Numbered from the stretch's first letter, positions 34,050 to 44,089 are shown. The stretch is DNA of 64,000 bases from Curvibacter sp. CHRR-16 (GCF_018474005.1 NZ_JAHCSH010000004.1:124001-188000); one strand, 5' to 3'. Notes: a model not told the origin generated them from the letters alone. Translations and numbers: made by a program.

Positions 34050-35342
34050 ATGCAACACGAAGCCCAACTCACCAACGCCGCCCTGATGGGCCGTCGCCAC
34101 GCTGCAGTGGCCCGCGGGGTAGGACAAGCCCACGAAATCTTTGTGCAGCGCGCGCTCAACGCCGAGCTGTGGGACGTTCAAGGCCGCCGCTACATCGACT
34201 TTGCAGGCGGCATTGCGGTGCTCAACACCGGCCACTTGCACCCCGAGGTGATCAAGGCCGTGCAAGCCCAGTTGGAGCTGTACACGCACACCTGCTTCCA
34301 AGTGGTGGCGTACGAGCCCTATGTGGCCGTGTGCGAACGCCTCAACGCCATGGCACCGGGCGCGTTTGCCAAGAAGAGTTTGCTGCTGTCCTCGGGTGCC
34401 GAGGCGGTGGAAAACGCCATCAAAGTGGCACGAGCCTACACAGGCCGCCCCGGCGTGATTGCTTTCACCGGCGGCTACCATGGCCGCACCATCGCCACCT
34501 TGGGGCTGACCGGCAAGGTCGCGCCCTACAAGCTGGGTTTTGGCCCCTTCCCCGGTGAGACATTCCACGCCCTGTTCCCCAACGAACTGCATGGCGTGAG
34601 CATTGACGACGCCATCGACTCGGTGGAGTTGATTTTCAAGAACGACATCGAAGCCAAGCGCGTGGCGGCATTCATCGTCGAGCCCGTGCAAGGCGAAGGC
34701 GGCTTCTACGTTGCACCGCCCGAGTTCATCCGCCGCCTCAAGGCGCTGGCCGACCAGCACGGCATCTTGCTGATTGCCGACGAAGTGCAAACCGGCGCAG
34801 GCCGCACCGGCACCTGGTTTGCCTGCGAGCAGTGGCCTGTGGCCCCGGACCTGATCACCACCGCCAAGTCGCTGGCGGGTGGCTTCCCACTCTCTGGCGT
34901 GGTGGGCCGCGCCGACGTGATCGACGCCCCCGGCCCCGGTGGCTTGGGCGGCACCTATGCCGGTAGCCCCATTGGCTGTGCTGCTGCGCTGGCCGTGATG
35001 GATGCGTTCGAGAAAGAAAAGCTGCTGCAACGCAGCCAAGAAATGGGCACCTACCTGATTGGCAAGCTGCAAGGCATTGCCGCGCAACACAAGAGCATTG
35101 GCGACGTGCGCGGCTTGGGTGCCATGGTGGCCATTGAGCTGTTTGAAGGCGGTGACGTGCACAAGCCCGCTGCCGACTTGACCAAAAAGATCGTCACCGA
35201 AGCGGCCAAGCGCGGACTCATCTTGCTTTCGTGCGGCACCTACGGCAACGTGATCCGCATCTTGGTGCCGCTGACCGCTTCCAACGCCCTGCTGGACGAA
35301 GGCCTGCAGATTTTGGCCGACAGCTTTGCTGCCTGCGCATAA
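34050..35342 (+). CDS. gabT: 4-Aminobutyrate aminotransferase
   Basis: 430 residues. It transfers the amino group of GABA to 2-oxoglutarate, giving succinate semialdehyde and glutamate with PLP. The PLP region has LLIADEVQTGAGRTG and the Schiff-base lysine in TTAKSLAGGFPLSGVVG; DAPGPGGLGGTYAGSPIG is the GabT-specific ending of this block. The open frame reaches back to 33930, but the ATG at 34050 gives the family N-terminus (LTNAALMGRRHAAVARGVG). The partner enzyme gabD lies 7 kb downstream on the same strand. Confidence 0.94.
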   Translation: MQHEAQLTNAALMGRRHAAVARGVGQAHEIFVQRALNAELWDVQGRRYIDFAGGIAVLNTGHLHPEVIKAVQAQLELYTHTCFQVVAYEPYVAVCERLNAMAPGAFAKKSLLLSSGAEAVENAIKVARAYTGRPGVIAFTGGYHGRTIATLGLTGKVAPYKLGFGPFPGETFHALFPNELHGVSIDDAIDSVELIFKNDIEAKRVAAFIVEPVQGEGGFYVAPPEFIRRLKALADQHGILLIADEVQTGAGRTGTWFACEQWPVAPDLITTAKSLAGGFPLSGVVGRADVIDAPGPGGLGGTYAGSPIGCAAALAVMDAFEKEKLLQRSQEMGTYLIGKLQGIAAQHKSIGDVRGLGAMVAIELFEGGDVHKPAADLTKKIVTEAAKRGLILLSCGTYGNVIRILVPLTASNALLDEGLQILADSFAACA

Positions 35343-35357
35343 ACCACTAGCCTCCGC

Positions 35358-36479
35358 ATGAACACCCAGATGACCCCCGCAGTGGCTAGCGAACCTTTGG
35401 TGCGCTTTAGCGGCGTACAAAAAACCTACGACGGAGAACACTTGGTCGTGCGTTCGCTCGACCTGGATATCCAACGCGGTGAATTTTTGAGCTTGCTGGG
35501 CCCTTCGGGCTCGGGCAAAACCACCACACTGATGATGCTCGCTGGCTTTGAGTCGCCCACCGCGGGCGACATCATGCTGGACGGCAAGCAAATCACCACC
35601 ACACCACCGCACAAGCGCAACTTTGGCATGGTGTTCCAAAACTACGCGCTGTTCCCCCACATGACAGTGGCGCAGAACGTGGCCTACCCCCTGACCGTGC
35701 GCAAGGTGCCCAAGGCCGAGCAAGCGGTGCGGGTGAAAAAAGCGTTGGACATGGTGCGCCTGTCGGGCATGGGTGATCGCTTGCCCACCCGCTTGTCAGG
35801 CGGCCAGCAGCAGCGTGTGGCCTTGGCCCGTGCCTTGGTGTTTGAGCCCCAACTGGTGCTGATGGACGAACCGCTGGGCGCGCTGGACAAGCAACTGCGC
35901 GAGCACATGCAGCTCGAACTCAAAGAACTGCACCGCCAACTGGGTGTGACCTTTGTGTACGTGACGCACGACCAAGGCGAAGCGCTGACCATGAGCGACC
36001 GCGTGGCGGTGTTCAACGAAGGCGTGATCCAGCAACTGGCTGCCCCGCAAGCGCTGTACGAAACGCCCAGCAACCGCTTCGTGGCGGGATTTGTGGGCGA
36101 CAGCACGGTGCTGCACGGCACGCTGCAAACCGATGGCAACGGCCAGGCCAGTGTGGCACTGGCGGGGCTCAATGCCAGCTTGCAAGGTCTGAACGTGAAC
36201 CAAGTCAGCGTGGGCGCGCCCGTAGAAGCCTGCGTGCGCCCCGAGCGCATTGCCCTGCACACCGCACTGCCCGCTGCTCACAACGTGCTGGCCGCGCAAG
36301 TGGCAGGCATCGTGTACTACGGCGACCACGTGCGCCTGCAATGCGCTTTGGGCGCAGAGCAAGCGCAGGCCATCGTCAAACTGCCCCTGAGTCATCCCAG
36401 CGCACTGCAAGCCCCTGCTATGGGCAGCACGGTGTACCTGGAGTTTGAGCCCCAGCACACGCGCCTGTACGCGCTGTGA
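35358..36479 (+). CDS. ABC transporter ATPase, polyamine/GABA type (PotA-like)
   Basis: 373 residues. Walker A is GPSGSGKTTTLMML, the Q-loop is VFQNYALFPHMTV, the signature is LSGGQQQRVALARAL, Walker B is LVLMDEPLGALD and the H-loop is VTHDQGEALTMSD. The C-terminal 120 residues form the TOBE_2 regulatory domain (CVRPERIAL). This is the PotA/PotG family. It starts 15 bp after gabT and is followed by a binding protein and two permeases. The substrate is inferred from context as GABA, putrescine or a similar amine. Confidence 0.93.
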   Translation: MNTQMTPAVASEPLVRFSGVQKTYDGEHLVVRSLDLDIQRGEFLSLLGPSGSGKTTTLMMLAGFESPTAGDIMLDGKQITTTPPHKRNFGMVFQNYALFPHMTVAQNVAYPLTVRKVPKAEQAVRVKKALDMVRLSGMGDRLPTRLSGGQQQRVALARALVFEPQLVLMDEPLGALDKQLREHMQLELKELHRQLGVTFVYVTHDQGEALTMSDRVAVFNEGVIQQLAAPQALYETPSNRFVAGFVGDSTVLHGTLQTDGNGQASVALAGLNASLQGLNVNQVSVGAPVEACVRPERIALHTALPAAHNVLAAQVAGIVYYGDHVRLQCALGAEQAQAIVKLPLSHPSALQAPAMGSTVYLEFEPQHTRLYAL

Positions 36480-36539
36480 TGGTTTGTTTTTCTTGTTTTC
36501 CCCTGTCCTTCAACCAACCCAAGCAAAGGAGCTTGTTCC

Positions 36540-37571
36540 ATGAAAAAAAGCCTGATCGCCCTGGCATCCCTGTCGGCCTGCATGGCCCTGACAGCCCATG
36601 CCGAAGACGCCATTACCGTGGTGAACTTTGGTGGTGCCAATGCCAATGCCCAAAAGGTGGCCTACTACGAACCCATCGCCAAAGAAGGCGTGAAAGTCAC
36701 CGCCGTGGAATACAACGGTGAGCAAGCCAAAGTCAAAGCCATGGTGGAAACCAAGAACGTGACTTGGGACGTGGTGGAAGTCGAATCCCCCGACGTGGCA
36801 CGTGGTTGCGATGAAGGCCTGTTTGAAAAACTGGACTACAGCAAGATTGCCCCCAAAGCAGACCTGCTGCCTGCAGCGGTGAGCGAGTGCGGTGTGGGTG
36901 TGTTCGTGTGGTCTACCGTGATGGCGTACAACGGCGACAAGCTCAAGACAGCCCCCACCAGCTGGGCCGACTTCTTTGACACCAAGAAAATCCCTGGCAA
37001 GCGCGGCATGCGCAAGGGTGCACGCTACAACCTCGAGTTCGCTCTGATGGCCGACGGTGTGAAACCCGCCGACGTGTACAAAGTGCTGGCCACCAAAGAC
37101 GGTGCCGACCGCGCATTCAAGAAGCTGACCGCACTCAAGCCCAGCATCCAATGGTGGGAAGCCGGTGCCCAAGCGCCCCAAATCTTGGTCGCTGGTGACG
37201 TGGTGCTGACCACGGTTTACAACGGCCGCATTGACGCTGCCAACCGCGAAGGCCGCAACCTGCAAATCTTCTGGCCCGGTGGCATCTACGACTTGGACTA
37301 CTGGGTCATCCCCAAGGGCACTGCCAAGAAGGACGCTGCGTACAAGTTCATCAACTTCGCTATGAAGCCTGAGAACCAAGCTGTGTACGCCCAAAACATC
37401 GCCTACGGCCCTACCAACAAGAAGGCATTGGCCAAGTTGGACAAAAAGGTGTTGGACAACCTGCCTACTTCTGAAAAGAACGCCAAGGAAGCACTGCAAT
37501 TCAACATCAGCTTCTGGGCTGACCAAGGCGAAGCCCTGGAAAAACGCTTTGCAGCCTGGGCTACCCAATAA
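36540..37571 (+). CDS. Periplasmic substrate-binding protein (PotD/PotF-like)
   Basis: 343 residues. The Sec signal peptide is MKKSLIALASLSACMALTAHA, followed by a type 2 periplasmic-binding fold with the start ITVVNFGGANANAQ and the segment TSWADFFDTKKIPGKRGMRKG common in PotD-type proteins. AAAGGAG 10 bp ahead marks the start. It delivers substrate to the two permeases downstream. The binding pocket cannot be read for specificity by eye. Confidence 0.92.
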   Translation: MKKSLIALASLSACMALTAHAEDAITVVNFGGANANAQKVAYYEPIAKEGVKVTAVEYNGEQAKVKAMVETKNVTWDVVEVESPDVARGCDEGLFEKLDYSKIAPKADLLPAAVSECGVGVFVWSTVMAYNGDKLKTAPTSWADFFDTKKIPGKRGMRKGARYNLEFALMADGVKPADVYKVLATKDGADRAFKKLTALKPSIQWWEAGAQAPQILVAGDVVLTTVYNGRIDAANREGRNLQIFWPGGIYDLDYWVIPKGTAKKDAAYKFINFAMKPENQAVYAQNIAYGPTNKKALAKLDKKVLDNLPTSEKNAKEALQFNISFWADQGEALEKRFAAWATQ

Positions 37572-37602
37572 AGCATAGAGACGACAGACAGGAACACCGC
37601 TT

Positions 37603-38865
37603 ATGACCGCACCCCAGAGCCTTACGAGCCCCAGCATGGCTGCCACCCCGCATGGCAGCGATCTGCGCCAGGCCCTTGCACGCGCAGAGGCCCGCCGCAA
37701 ATGGCGCGCGTTTGGCCTGACGGTGCCACTGCTGGTGTTCCTGCTGTTTACCTTGCTGATTCCTATTGCCGCCCTGCTCATGCGGGCGGTGGAAAACCCC
37801 GAAGTCGTCAAAGCCCTGCCCTACACGGTAGCGGCCTTGGACGGCTGGGACACACAATCGGCCCCAGCGCCTGCTGCCTATGCAGCGCTGGTGCAAGACC
37901 TGTCACACCTGCCTGACTCGTCCGACGCAGGGGCTTTGGCGCGCCGCCTCAACACCGAGGCTCCGGGTGCCCGCTCGCTCATCATGGGTGCCTACCGAGC
38001 CCTGCCGCTGGAGGGCGATGCCGACAGCATTCGCCAACAGTTGCTGGACAAAGACGAGCGCTGGGGCGACCCGGTGTACTGGCAAGCCATTGCCAAAAAT
38101 GGCTCGCGCTGGACGGGGGACTATTTGCTGGCCTCGTTGGACTTGCGCCGCGATGCCCAAGGCCACATAGAACGCATGCCCGAAGAGTTGCGCGCTTACA
38201 GCGGCATCTTGCTGCGCACTTTCCACATCAGCTTCGTCGTCACGGTACTGTGCTTGGTGCTGGCTTACCCCTTGGCCTACTGGCTCTCTACCCTGCCTGA
38301 GCGCAAGGCCAACGTGCTGATGATTGTGGTGCTAGTGCCGTTTTGGACGTCCATCTTGGTACGCGTAGCGGCTTGGATTGTGTTGCTGCAATCCGAAGGG
38401 CTGGTCAACAGCGCCATCATGGGTCTGGGCCTGACCGACAAGCCGCTGGAGCTGCTGTTCAACCGCACGGGCGTCATCATTTCCATGGTGCACATCTTGT
38501 TGCCCTTCATGATTTTGCCGCTCTACAGCGTCATGAAAAGCGTGCCCCCCACCTATGTGCGGGCCGCCGTGTCGCTGGGCAGTGCCCCGCTGGCCGCCTT
38601 TGCGCGGGTGTATGTGCCACAAACCTTCCCCGGCATTGGCGCGGGGGCTTTGCTGGTGTTCATTCTGTCCATTGGCTACTACATCACCCCCGCGCTGCTG
38701 GGTGGCGCGGACGACCAGATGCTGAGCTACTACATCGCCCGTTACACCAACGTGGAAATCAACTGGGGCATGGCCTGCGCCTTGGGTGCGCTGCTGCTGG
38801 TGACCACACTGGTGCTCTACGGCATTTACCGCCGCGTGGGCAAGACCGACTTGGCTTTGGCATAA
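37603..38865 (+). CDS. ABC permease 1 (PotB/PotH-like) with large periplasmic insert
   Basis: 420 residues, longer than the usual 280-310. The first membrane segment is near 38-58 (LTVPLLVFLLFTLLIPIAALL). A hydrophilic region of about 140 residues (60-200) follows before the BPD_transp_1 core (LRTFHISFVVTVLCLVLAYPL onward). The EAA-like loop is RAAVSLGSAPLAAFARVYVP. The insert faces the periplasm and is also seen in relatives of this branch. It probably forms the heterodimer with the next gene, 13 bp downstream. Confidence 0.92.
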   Translation: MTAPQSLTSPSMAATPHGSDLRQALARAEARRKWRAFGLTVPLLVFLLFTLLIPIAALLMRAVENPEVVKALPYTVAALDGWDTQSAPAPAAYAALVQDLSHLPDSSDAGALARRLNTEAPGARSLIMGAYRALPLEGDADSIRQQLLDKDERWGDPVYWQAIAKNGSRWTGDYLLASLDLRRDAQGHIERMPEELRAYSGILLRTFHISFVVTVLCLVLAYPLAYWLSTLPERKANVLMIVVLVPFWTSILVRVAAWIVLLQSEGLVNSAIMGLGLTDKPLELLFNRTGVIISMVHILLPFMILPLYSVMKSVPPTYVRAAVSLGSAPLAAFARVYVPQTFPGIGAGALLVFILSIGYYITPALLGGADDQMLSYYIARYTNVEINWGMACALGALLLVTTLVLYGIYRRVGKTDLALA

Positions 38866-38878
38866 GGAAAAACACACC

Positions 38879-39697
38879 ATGTTCAAACTGCCCGAATTTC
38901 CGCTCTACGCCACCCCACTGGACAAGGCTGGCTGGTGGCTGCTGCGCATCGTTTGCGTGGCCGTGCTCATCTACTTGCTGGCCCCTATTTTGGCCATCAT
39001 CCCGCTGTCATTCTCCAGCAGTTCCTTCCTGAGCTACCCCATGCCGGGCTGGTCGCTCAAGTGGTACCAAAACCTCTTTAGCGCGCCTGAGTGGAGCAAC
39101 GCCACGCGCAACAGCTTCATCGTGGCACCTGCTGCCACGGTCATCGCCACCGTGCTGGGCACGCTGGCGGCAGTAGGCTTGTCGCGCACTGAATTTCGCT
39201 TCAAAGGCCTCATCATGGCCGTGCTGATTGCCCCCATGGTGGTGCCCATCATCGTGGTGGGTGTAGCCACGTACCTGTACTTTGCGCCTCTGGGCCTGAG
39301 TGACAGCTATGTGGGCCTGATTGCCGTGCACGCCGCTTTGGGCGCGCCCTTTGTGCTGACTACTGTGCTGGCTACGCTGTCCAACTTCAACCACAACTTG
39401 GTGCGCGCCTCGCTCAGCTTGGGCGAAACCCCGTTTCGCACCTTCATGCGCGTCACCTTGCCGGTGATTGCACCGGGCGTTATCTCCGGCGGCTTGTTTG
39501 CGTTTGCCACCTCGTTTGACGAAGTGGTGGTCACCCTCTTCTTGGCCGGTGCCGAGCAAACCACCCTGCCGCGCCAGATGTTCACGGGCATTCGCGAAAA
39601 CATTTCCCCCACCATCGCCGCTGTGGCCACGCTGCTGATTTTGTTCACCACCAGCTTGCTGCTGGTGCTCGAATGGCTGCGTGGACGCCGCCAGTGA
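38879..39697 (+). CDS. ABC permease 2 (PotC/PotI-like)
   Basis: 272 residues with six membrane segments. The EAA loop is RASLSLGETPFRTFMRVTLP and the family feature FATSFDEVVVTLFLAG is clear. It completes the importer of ATPase, binding protein and two permeases. The next gene (PEP-mutase-like) begins 28 bp later, so read-through is likely. Confidence 0.94.
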   Translation: MFKLPEFPLYATPLDKAGWWLLRIVCVAVLIYLLAPILAIIPLSFSSSSFLSYPMPGWSLKWYQNLFSAPEWSNATRNSFIVAPAATVIATVLGTLAAVGLSRTEFRFKGLIMAVLIAPMVVPIIVVGVATYLYFAPLGLSDSYVGLIAVHAALGAPFVLTTVLATLSNFNHNLVRASLSLGETPFRTFMRVTLPVIAPGVISGGLFAFATSFDEVVVTLFLAGAEQTTLPRQMFTGIRENISPTIAAVATLLILFTTSLLLVLEWLRGRRQ

Positions 39698-39725
39698 TCG
39701 TCCAAGGTCAAAGACTGGATGCCCT

Positions 39726-40586
39726 ATGCAGCCGCAATTCGCAGCATTTCCATCTGAATCACTACTTTCGCGTGGTCAAACACTGCGTGATTTGCATCGC
39801 CAAGGCACATGGGTAATGCCCAACGCATGGGATGCTGGAAGTGCTCGTTTGCTGGAAGCTGAAGGTTTCCCTGCGCTGGGAACCACCAGTGCGGGAATCG
39901 CTTTTTCCATGGGATGCCCAGATGGCGCTGACGCTGTTAATCGAAACACCATGCTGGATGCTATTTACCGCATTGCACGTGCAGTGCGAATTCCCGTCAA
40001 TGCGGACTTGGAGTCAGGCTATGGACAGGATGCAGCGGGTGTTGCCGACACAATTCGCCTGGTCATACAAGCTGGGGCATCTGGAGCCAATATTGAAGAT
40101 GCAACAGGCATCACCGCTGCACCATTGTTTGCATTACCTGATTCGGTTGAACGAATTGCTGCTGCGCGCCAAGCTGCTGACGCTACAGGCATTCCATTCA
40201 CACTCACTGCGCGGTGCGATGCATTTTTATGCAAACGCCCTGATGCTTTGCATGAAAGCATCGAACGCTGCCGTGCATACCGTGCTGCAGGAGCTGATTG
40301 TCTCTTTGTTCCGGGACTCAACGATGAAACCAGCATCACGGCATTGGTAAAGGCTGTGCAACATCCAGTCAATGTCGTGATGGGACTAACGGATTCGACC
40401 TTGACAGTGCAACAACTCACGCAGTGGGGTGTTCGTCGCATTAGCACGGGAGGCAGTCTGGCCCGTGCCTGCTTGGGCCTGCTTCGGCGTGCTGGGCAAG
40501 AAATTCAGCAGAAAGGCAGTTTTTCGTATGCCCAACAGCAAATACCGGATGCAGAACTTAGTGCCTTTTTTGCCCAATCCATCTGA
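39726..40586 (+). CDS. Isocitrate lyase/PEP mutase superfamily enzyme
   Basis: 286 residues from the ATG at 39726. Superfamily motifs are MPNAWDAGSARLLEAEGFPA and the TTSAGIAFSMG block, the metal site in NADLESGYG and GANIEDATG, and FTLTARCDAFL. The usual KKCGH catalytic loop of true isocitrate lyases is absent, as in the oxaloacetate-decarboxylase or phosphonopyruvate branches, so the substrate is unknown. Its codon use looks more AT-rich than the surrounding gab genes, suggesting a separate origin. It lies between the ABC permeases and a cupin gene. Confidence 0.87.
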   Translation: MQPQFAAFPSESLLSRGQTLRDLHRQGTWVMPNAWDAGSARLLEAEGFPALGTTSAGIAFSMGCPDGADAVNRNTMLDAIYRIARAVRIPVNADLESGYGQDAAGVADTIRLVIQAGASGANIEDATGITAAPLFALPDSVERIAAARQAADATGIPFTLTARCDAFLCKRPDALHESIERCRAYRAAGADCLFVPGLNDETSITALVKAVQHPVNVVMGLTDSTLTVQQLTQWGVRRISTGGSLARACLGLLRRAGQEIQQKGSFSYAQQQIPDAELSAFFAQSI

Positions 40587-40593
40587 AAGTTCA

Positions 40594-40884
40594 ATGTCCA
40601 TGCATCGCCCACAAGCTGTACCCACCATCCAAATCTCCAACGACCGAGTAATCGTCACTGAATGGCGTTTCGCGCCGGGCGCTGAAACTGGTTGGCATCG
40701 GCATGCGCATGACTACGTTGTGGTGCCCATGACAGACGGAGAGTTGCTGCTGGAAACAGCGGACGGCGAGCGCAGAGCCCCGCTCGTACCCGGCCAGTCT
40801 TACACCCGCAATGTGGGGGTAGAACACAACGTCATCAACCCCACCGAGCACGAGGTCGTGTTCATTGAAATTGAGATGCGCTGA
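40594..40884 (+). CDS. Small single-domain cupin
   Basis: 96 residues. The cupin motif 1 is GAETGWHRHAHDYVVVPMTDGEL with three histidines, and motif 2 is GVEHNVINPTEHEVVFIEIE with one histidine, enough to bind a metal. GAAAG-like ribosome site before the ATG at 40594; a second in-frame ATG at 40600 is also possible. It follows the PEP-mutase-like gene by 7 bp and is probably co-transcribed. Function unknown; it may be a small metal enzyme or ligand-binding partner. Confidence 0.83.
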   Translation: MSMHRPQAVPTIQISNDRVIVTEWRFAPGAETGWHRHAHDYVVVPMTDGELLLETADGERRAPLVPGQSYTRNVGVEHNVINPTEHEVVFIEIEMR

Positions 40885-40911
40885 CCGCGATTGACACTGC
40901 CTACCTGTACT

Positions 40912-42561
40912 ATGAGATTTCCCCTTGTTGCACCTTGGCGTGCTCTTACCCAACGACGCACTGCATTGACTCTGCGCAGCCGCTTGCTACTGGCTTTTGG
41001 GTTGTTGCTGTTTTTCTTGCTGGGCGTCTCGCTCATCTCTGCCAGCCAGATTCGGGGCATGCATGAGTCCTTGGACTTTTATGCCACGACCACGACCCCG
41101 GCTTTGGAAAAAGTGCGCAACTGGCAAACAGAACTGGCTTCCATCCGCATGCTGCAAGGACAGCATCTGATGACGGTATCCGAAGAAGAAATGGGAGAGT
41201 TGGAAAAAACCATTGCTACGCATTTCGATCAGCTGCAGCGCGGTGTGGCGCAGGACGAATCGCAATTGCGCGATGAGCAAGAACGGGCTTTGTGGCAGGC
41301 CGTGAGCGAGAGTTTGGCCCTGAGCGCCAGCAACTGGGAAAAACTGCGCACACTCACCCGCGAAAGCCTGCAATCCCCGGAGCAAGGGGAAGCCGCACGC
41401 CGCCTTTTCACGAGCAAGACTGAGCGCATTTACACCACGGCAACGAAAAACATCAACGCCTACTGGCAGTACACGACCGAGCAGGCCAGTGGTCTGGCCC
41501 AGCAAGGGGCCAAGACTTACCAACTGTCTCTGTCCATTTTGGTGGGCAGTTTTTTACTGGCTACAGCCTTGGGCATAGCGGCAGCATGGGCGGTGGTGCG
41601 TTCGGTAGTACGCCAAGTAGGGGGAGAGCCTGCCCAAGGGGTTGAGCTGGCCTTGGCCATTGCGCAAGGCCGTTTGGCAGCGCATGAACAAGCGGCCAAT
41701 GTGCCCGCAAACAGCATCATGGCGGCTATGCTGACCATGCGTGAACGCTTGGCCAGCTTGGTACGCGATGTGCGCAACACCAGCGACAGCGTAGCCACAG
41801 GCACAGCCGAGATTGCCGCTGGCAATGCCGACCTGAGCCAACGCACCGAACTGCAAGCGCGTGATTTGCAAGAAGCCGTAGCGTCCATGGAGCGGCTGAT
41901 GCACACCGTCAAGAACACCGCCGACAACGCGCAGCAAGCCAGCACCTTGGCCTCACAAGCGGCCAAAGCGGCCAACGATGGCGGGCGCAGCGTGACCGAA
42001 GTCATGAGTGCCATGCAGGATTTGGCCACCGCCTCTGCCACCATCAGTGACATCACCGCGGTGATTGATGGCATTGCTTTTCAGACCAACATCTTGGCCC
42101 TGAACGCTGCGGTAGAGGCCGCACGGGCCGGCGAACAAGGCCGTGGCTTTGCCGTGGTGGCCAGCGAAGTACGGGCCTTGGCCCAACGTTCTAGCCAAGC
42201 AGCCAAGGAAATTCGCACCCTGCTCGACAGCAATGTGCACAAAGTGCAAGCCACATCGACCAAAGTGCAAACTGCTGGCGCGGCCATCACCCACATCGTG
42301 GGCCAAGTAGATCAGGTCAATGCGCTGGTTGTCAGCATCCGCAGCGCTACCGGCACCCAGTACGAGGGCATCAGCCAAGTCGGCCAAGCGGTAGCACGCA
42401 TTGACCAATCGACCCAGCAAAACGCTGCTTTGGTGGAACAAATCAGCGCCGCTGCAGAGAGCCTGCGCGTGCAAACCCAACAACTCAGCCAAGCGATTGC
42501 CTTTTTCCGCATGGAGGCTGCGCCCACCCTGGGCGGCACAGCAATGCCTGCGTTAAGCTGA
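40912..42561 (+). CDS. Methyl-accepting chemotaxis protein
   Basis: 549 residues. A membrane segment at about residues 25-45 ([21 protein letters not shown]), a periplasmic four-helix-like sensor of about 140 residues, a second membrane segment ([25 protein letters not shown] cut), a HAMP-like linker, and a cytoplasmic signalling tip ([20 protein letters not shown] then [18 protein letters not shown]). The tail lacks an obvious NWETF pentapeptide for CheR. It is 27 bp after the cupin and 33 bp before gabD, so it may sense GABA, a polyamine or a metabolite of the operon. A TTG at 40891 is an alternative start. Confidence 0.92.
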   Translation: MRFPLVAPWRALTQRRTALTLRSRLLLAFGLLLFFLLGVSLISASQIRGMHESLDFYATTTTPALEKVRNWQTELASIRMLQGQHLMTVSEEEMGELEKTIATHFDQLQRGVAQDESQLRDEQERALWQAVSESLALSASNWEKLRTLTRESLQSPEQGEAARRLFTSKTERIYTTATKNINAYWQYTTEQASGLAQQGAKTYQLSLSILVGSFLLATALGIAAAWAVVRSVVRQVGGEPAQGVELALAIAQGRLAAHEQAANVPANSIMAAMLTMRERLASLVRDVRNTSDSVATGTAEIAAGNADLSQRTELQARDLQEAVASMERLMHTVKNTADNAQQASTLASQAAKAANDGGRSVTEVMSAMQDLATASATISDITAVIDGIAFQTNILALNAAVEAARAGEQGRGFAVVASEVRALAQRSSQAAKEIRTLLDSNVHKVQATSTKVQTAGAAITHIVGQVDQVNALVVSIRSATGTQYEGISQVGQAVARIDQSTQQNAALVEQISAAAESLRVQTQQLSQAIAFFRMEAAPTLGGTAMPALS

Positions 42562-42594
42562 CCTATACCTTAAGCAACTCTAGAAACCGAGGCC

Positions 42595-44082
42595 ATGATG
42601 ACCACCTCCCCCCTCTCCCAACTCAAAGACCCCTGCCTGCTCAAGACCGATGCCTTCATCAACGGCCAATGGGTGGCTGGCAGCAGCCGCTTTGACGTGA
42701 CCGACCCCGCCACGGGTGCCAAGCTGGCCGATGTGCCCAACCTGGGCCCAGCCGATGCCGAGGCGGCCATTGCTGCGGCCAACGCAGCCTGGCCCGCATG
42801 GCGCAGCAAAACGGCCAAAGAGCGCAGCATCATCCTGCGCAAGTGGTACGACTTGCTGATGGCCAACCAAGACGACTTGGGCCGCATCATGACCGCCGAG
42901 CAAGGCAAACCTTTGGCCGAAGCCAAGGGCGAAGTGGCTTACGGTGCCAGCTTTGTGGAGTGGTTTGCCGAAGAGGCCAAGCGCGTCAACGGTGAAATCC
43001 TGCCGCAGTTCGACAACAACCGCCGCTTGCTGATCATGAAACAGCCCATTGGCGTGTGCGCAGCCATCACGCCGTGGAACTTCCCACTGGCCATGATCAC
43101 CCGCAAGGTAGCGCCCGCCTTAGCGGCTGGCTGCCCAGTGGTCATCAAGCCCGCCGAGCTAACGCCCCTGACCGCCTTGGCCGCTGCCGAGTTGGCCGTG
43201 CGTGCGGGCATTCCAGCGGGTGTGCTCAACATCCTGACCGCTGACAGCCGCAACAGCATTGCCGTGGGCAAGGTCATTTGCGCCAGCGACGTAGTGCGCC
43301 ACCTGAGCTTTACCGGCTCTACCGAAGTGGGCCGCATCCTCATGGCGCAGTGCGCCCCCACCGTGAAGAAGCTGGCCTTGGAGCTGGGCGGCAACGCCCC
43401 CTTCATAGTGTTTGACGATGCCGACATCGACAGCGCCGTAGAAGGCGCTTTTGCCAGCAAATACCGCAACGCAGGCCAAACCTGCGTGTGCTCCAACCGC
43501 ATATATGTACAGGCGGGTGTGTACGACCAGTTCGTGGCCAAGTTTGCCGCCAAAGTGGCCAGCGCCAAGGTGGGCAACGGCTTTGAAGACGGTGTGAGCC
43601 AAGGCCCACTGATTGAAGAAGCCGCGCTGGAAAAAGTGCAGCGCCACGTGGACGACGCGGTGGCCAAGGGTGGCCGTGTGGTGACTGGCGGCAAGCGCCT
43701 GACCGCGCTGGGTTCGGGCCAGTTCTTCGAGCCCACCGTGGTGGCCGATGCCACGGCCGACATGCTCTGCGCGCGCGAAGAAACCTTTGGCCCCTTTGCC
43801 CCGGTGTTCAAGTTCAACACCGAGCAAGAAGCCATTGACGCAGCCAACGCTACCGAGTTTGGCCTGGCCAGCTACTTCTACACCCGCGACATGGGCCGCC
43901 TGTTCCGCGTCAGCGAGGCGCTGGAGTACGGCATGGTGGGTGCCAACGTGGGCATTTTGGCCACCGAGCACGTGCCCTTTGGCGGTGTGAAGCAGTCCGG
44001 CCTGGGCCGCGAAGGCTCGCACCTGGGCATGGACGAGTACGTGGAAGTGAAATACGTCTGCGTAGGGGATGTACTGAAGTAA
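42595..44082 (+). CDS. gabD: Succinate-semialdehyde dehydrogenase
   Basis: 495 residues, an NAD(P)-dependent aldehyde dehydrogenase. Motifs are the cofactor region ITPWNFPLAMITRKVAPALA, the catalytic Glu in LALELGGNAPFIVFDD and the nucleophile Cys in RNAGQTCVCSNR, ending EYVEVKYVCVG as GabD proteins do. It oxidises succinate semialdehyde made by GabT to succinate. CGAGG stands before the ATG pair at 42595/42598. It faces the convergent patatin gene with a 7-bp gap. Confidence 0.94.
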   Translation: MMTTSPLSQLKDPCLLKTDAFINGQWVAGSSRFDVTDPATGAKLADVPNLGPADAEAAIAAANAAWPAWRSKTAKERSIILRKWYDLLMANQDDLGRIMTAEQGKPLAEAKGEVAYGASFVEWFAEEAKRVNGEILPQFDNNRRLLIMKQPIGVCAAITPWNFPLAMITRKVAPALAAGCPVVIKPAELTPLTALAAAELAVRAGIPAGVLNILTADSRNSIAVGKVICASDVVRHLSFTGSTEVGRILMAQCAPTVKKLALELGGNAPFIVFDDADIDSAVEGAFASKYRNAGQTCVCSNRIYVQAGVYDQFVAKFAAKVASAKVGNGFEDGVSQGPLIEEAALEKVQRHVDDAVAKGGRVVTGGKRLTALGSGQFFEPTVVADATADMLCAREETFGPFAPVFKFNTEQEAIDAANATEFGLASYFYTRDMGRLFRVSEALEYGMVGANVGILATEHVPFGGVKQSGLGREGSHLGMDEYVEVKYVCVGDVLK

Positions 44083-44089
44083 GACCTCG

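Noticed and set aside
34026-35723. 565-codon minus-strand ORF
   Set aside because: It lies antisense to gabT and the ABC ATPase, both confidently identified, and it has no family features.
36510-37811. 433-codon minus-strand ORF
   Set aside because: It is a shadow of the substrate-binding protein gene.
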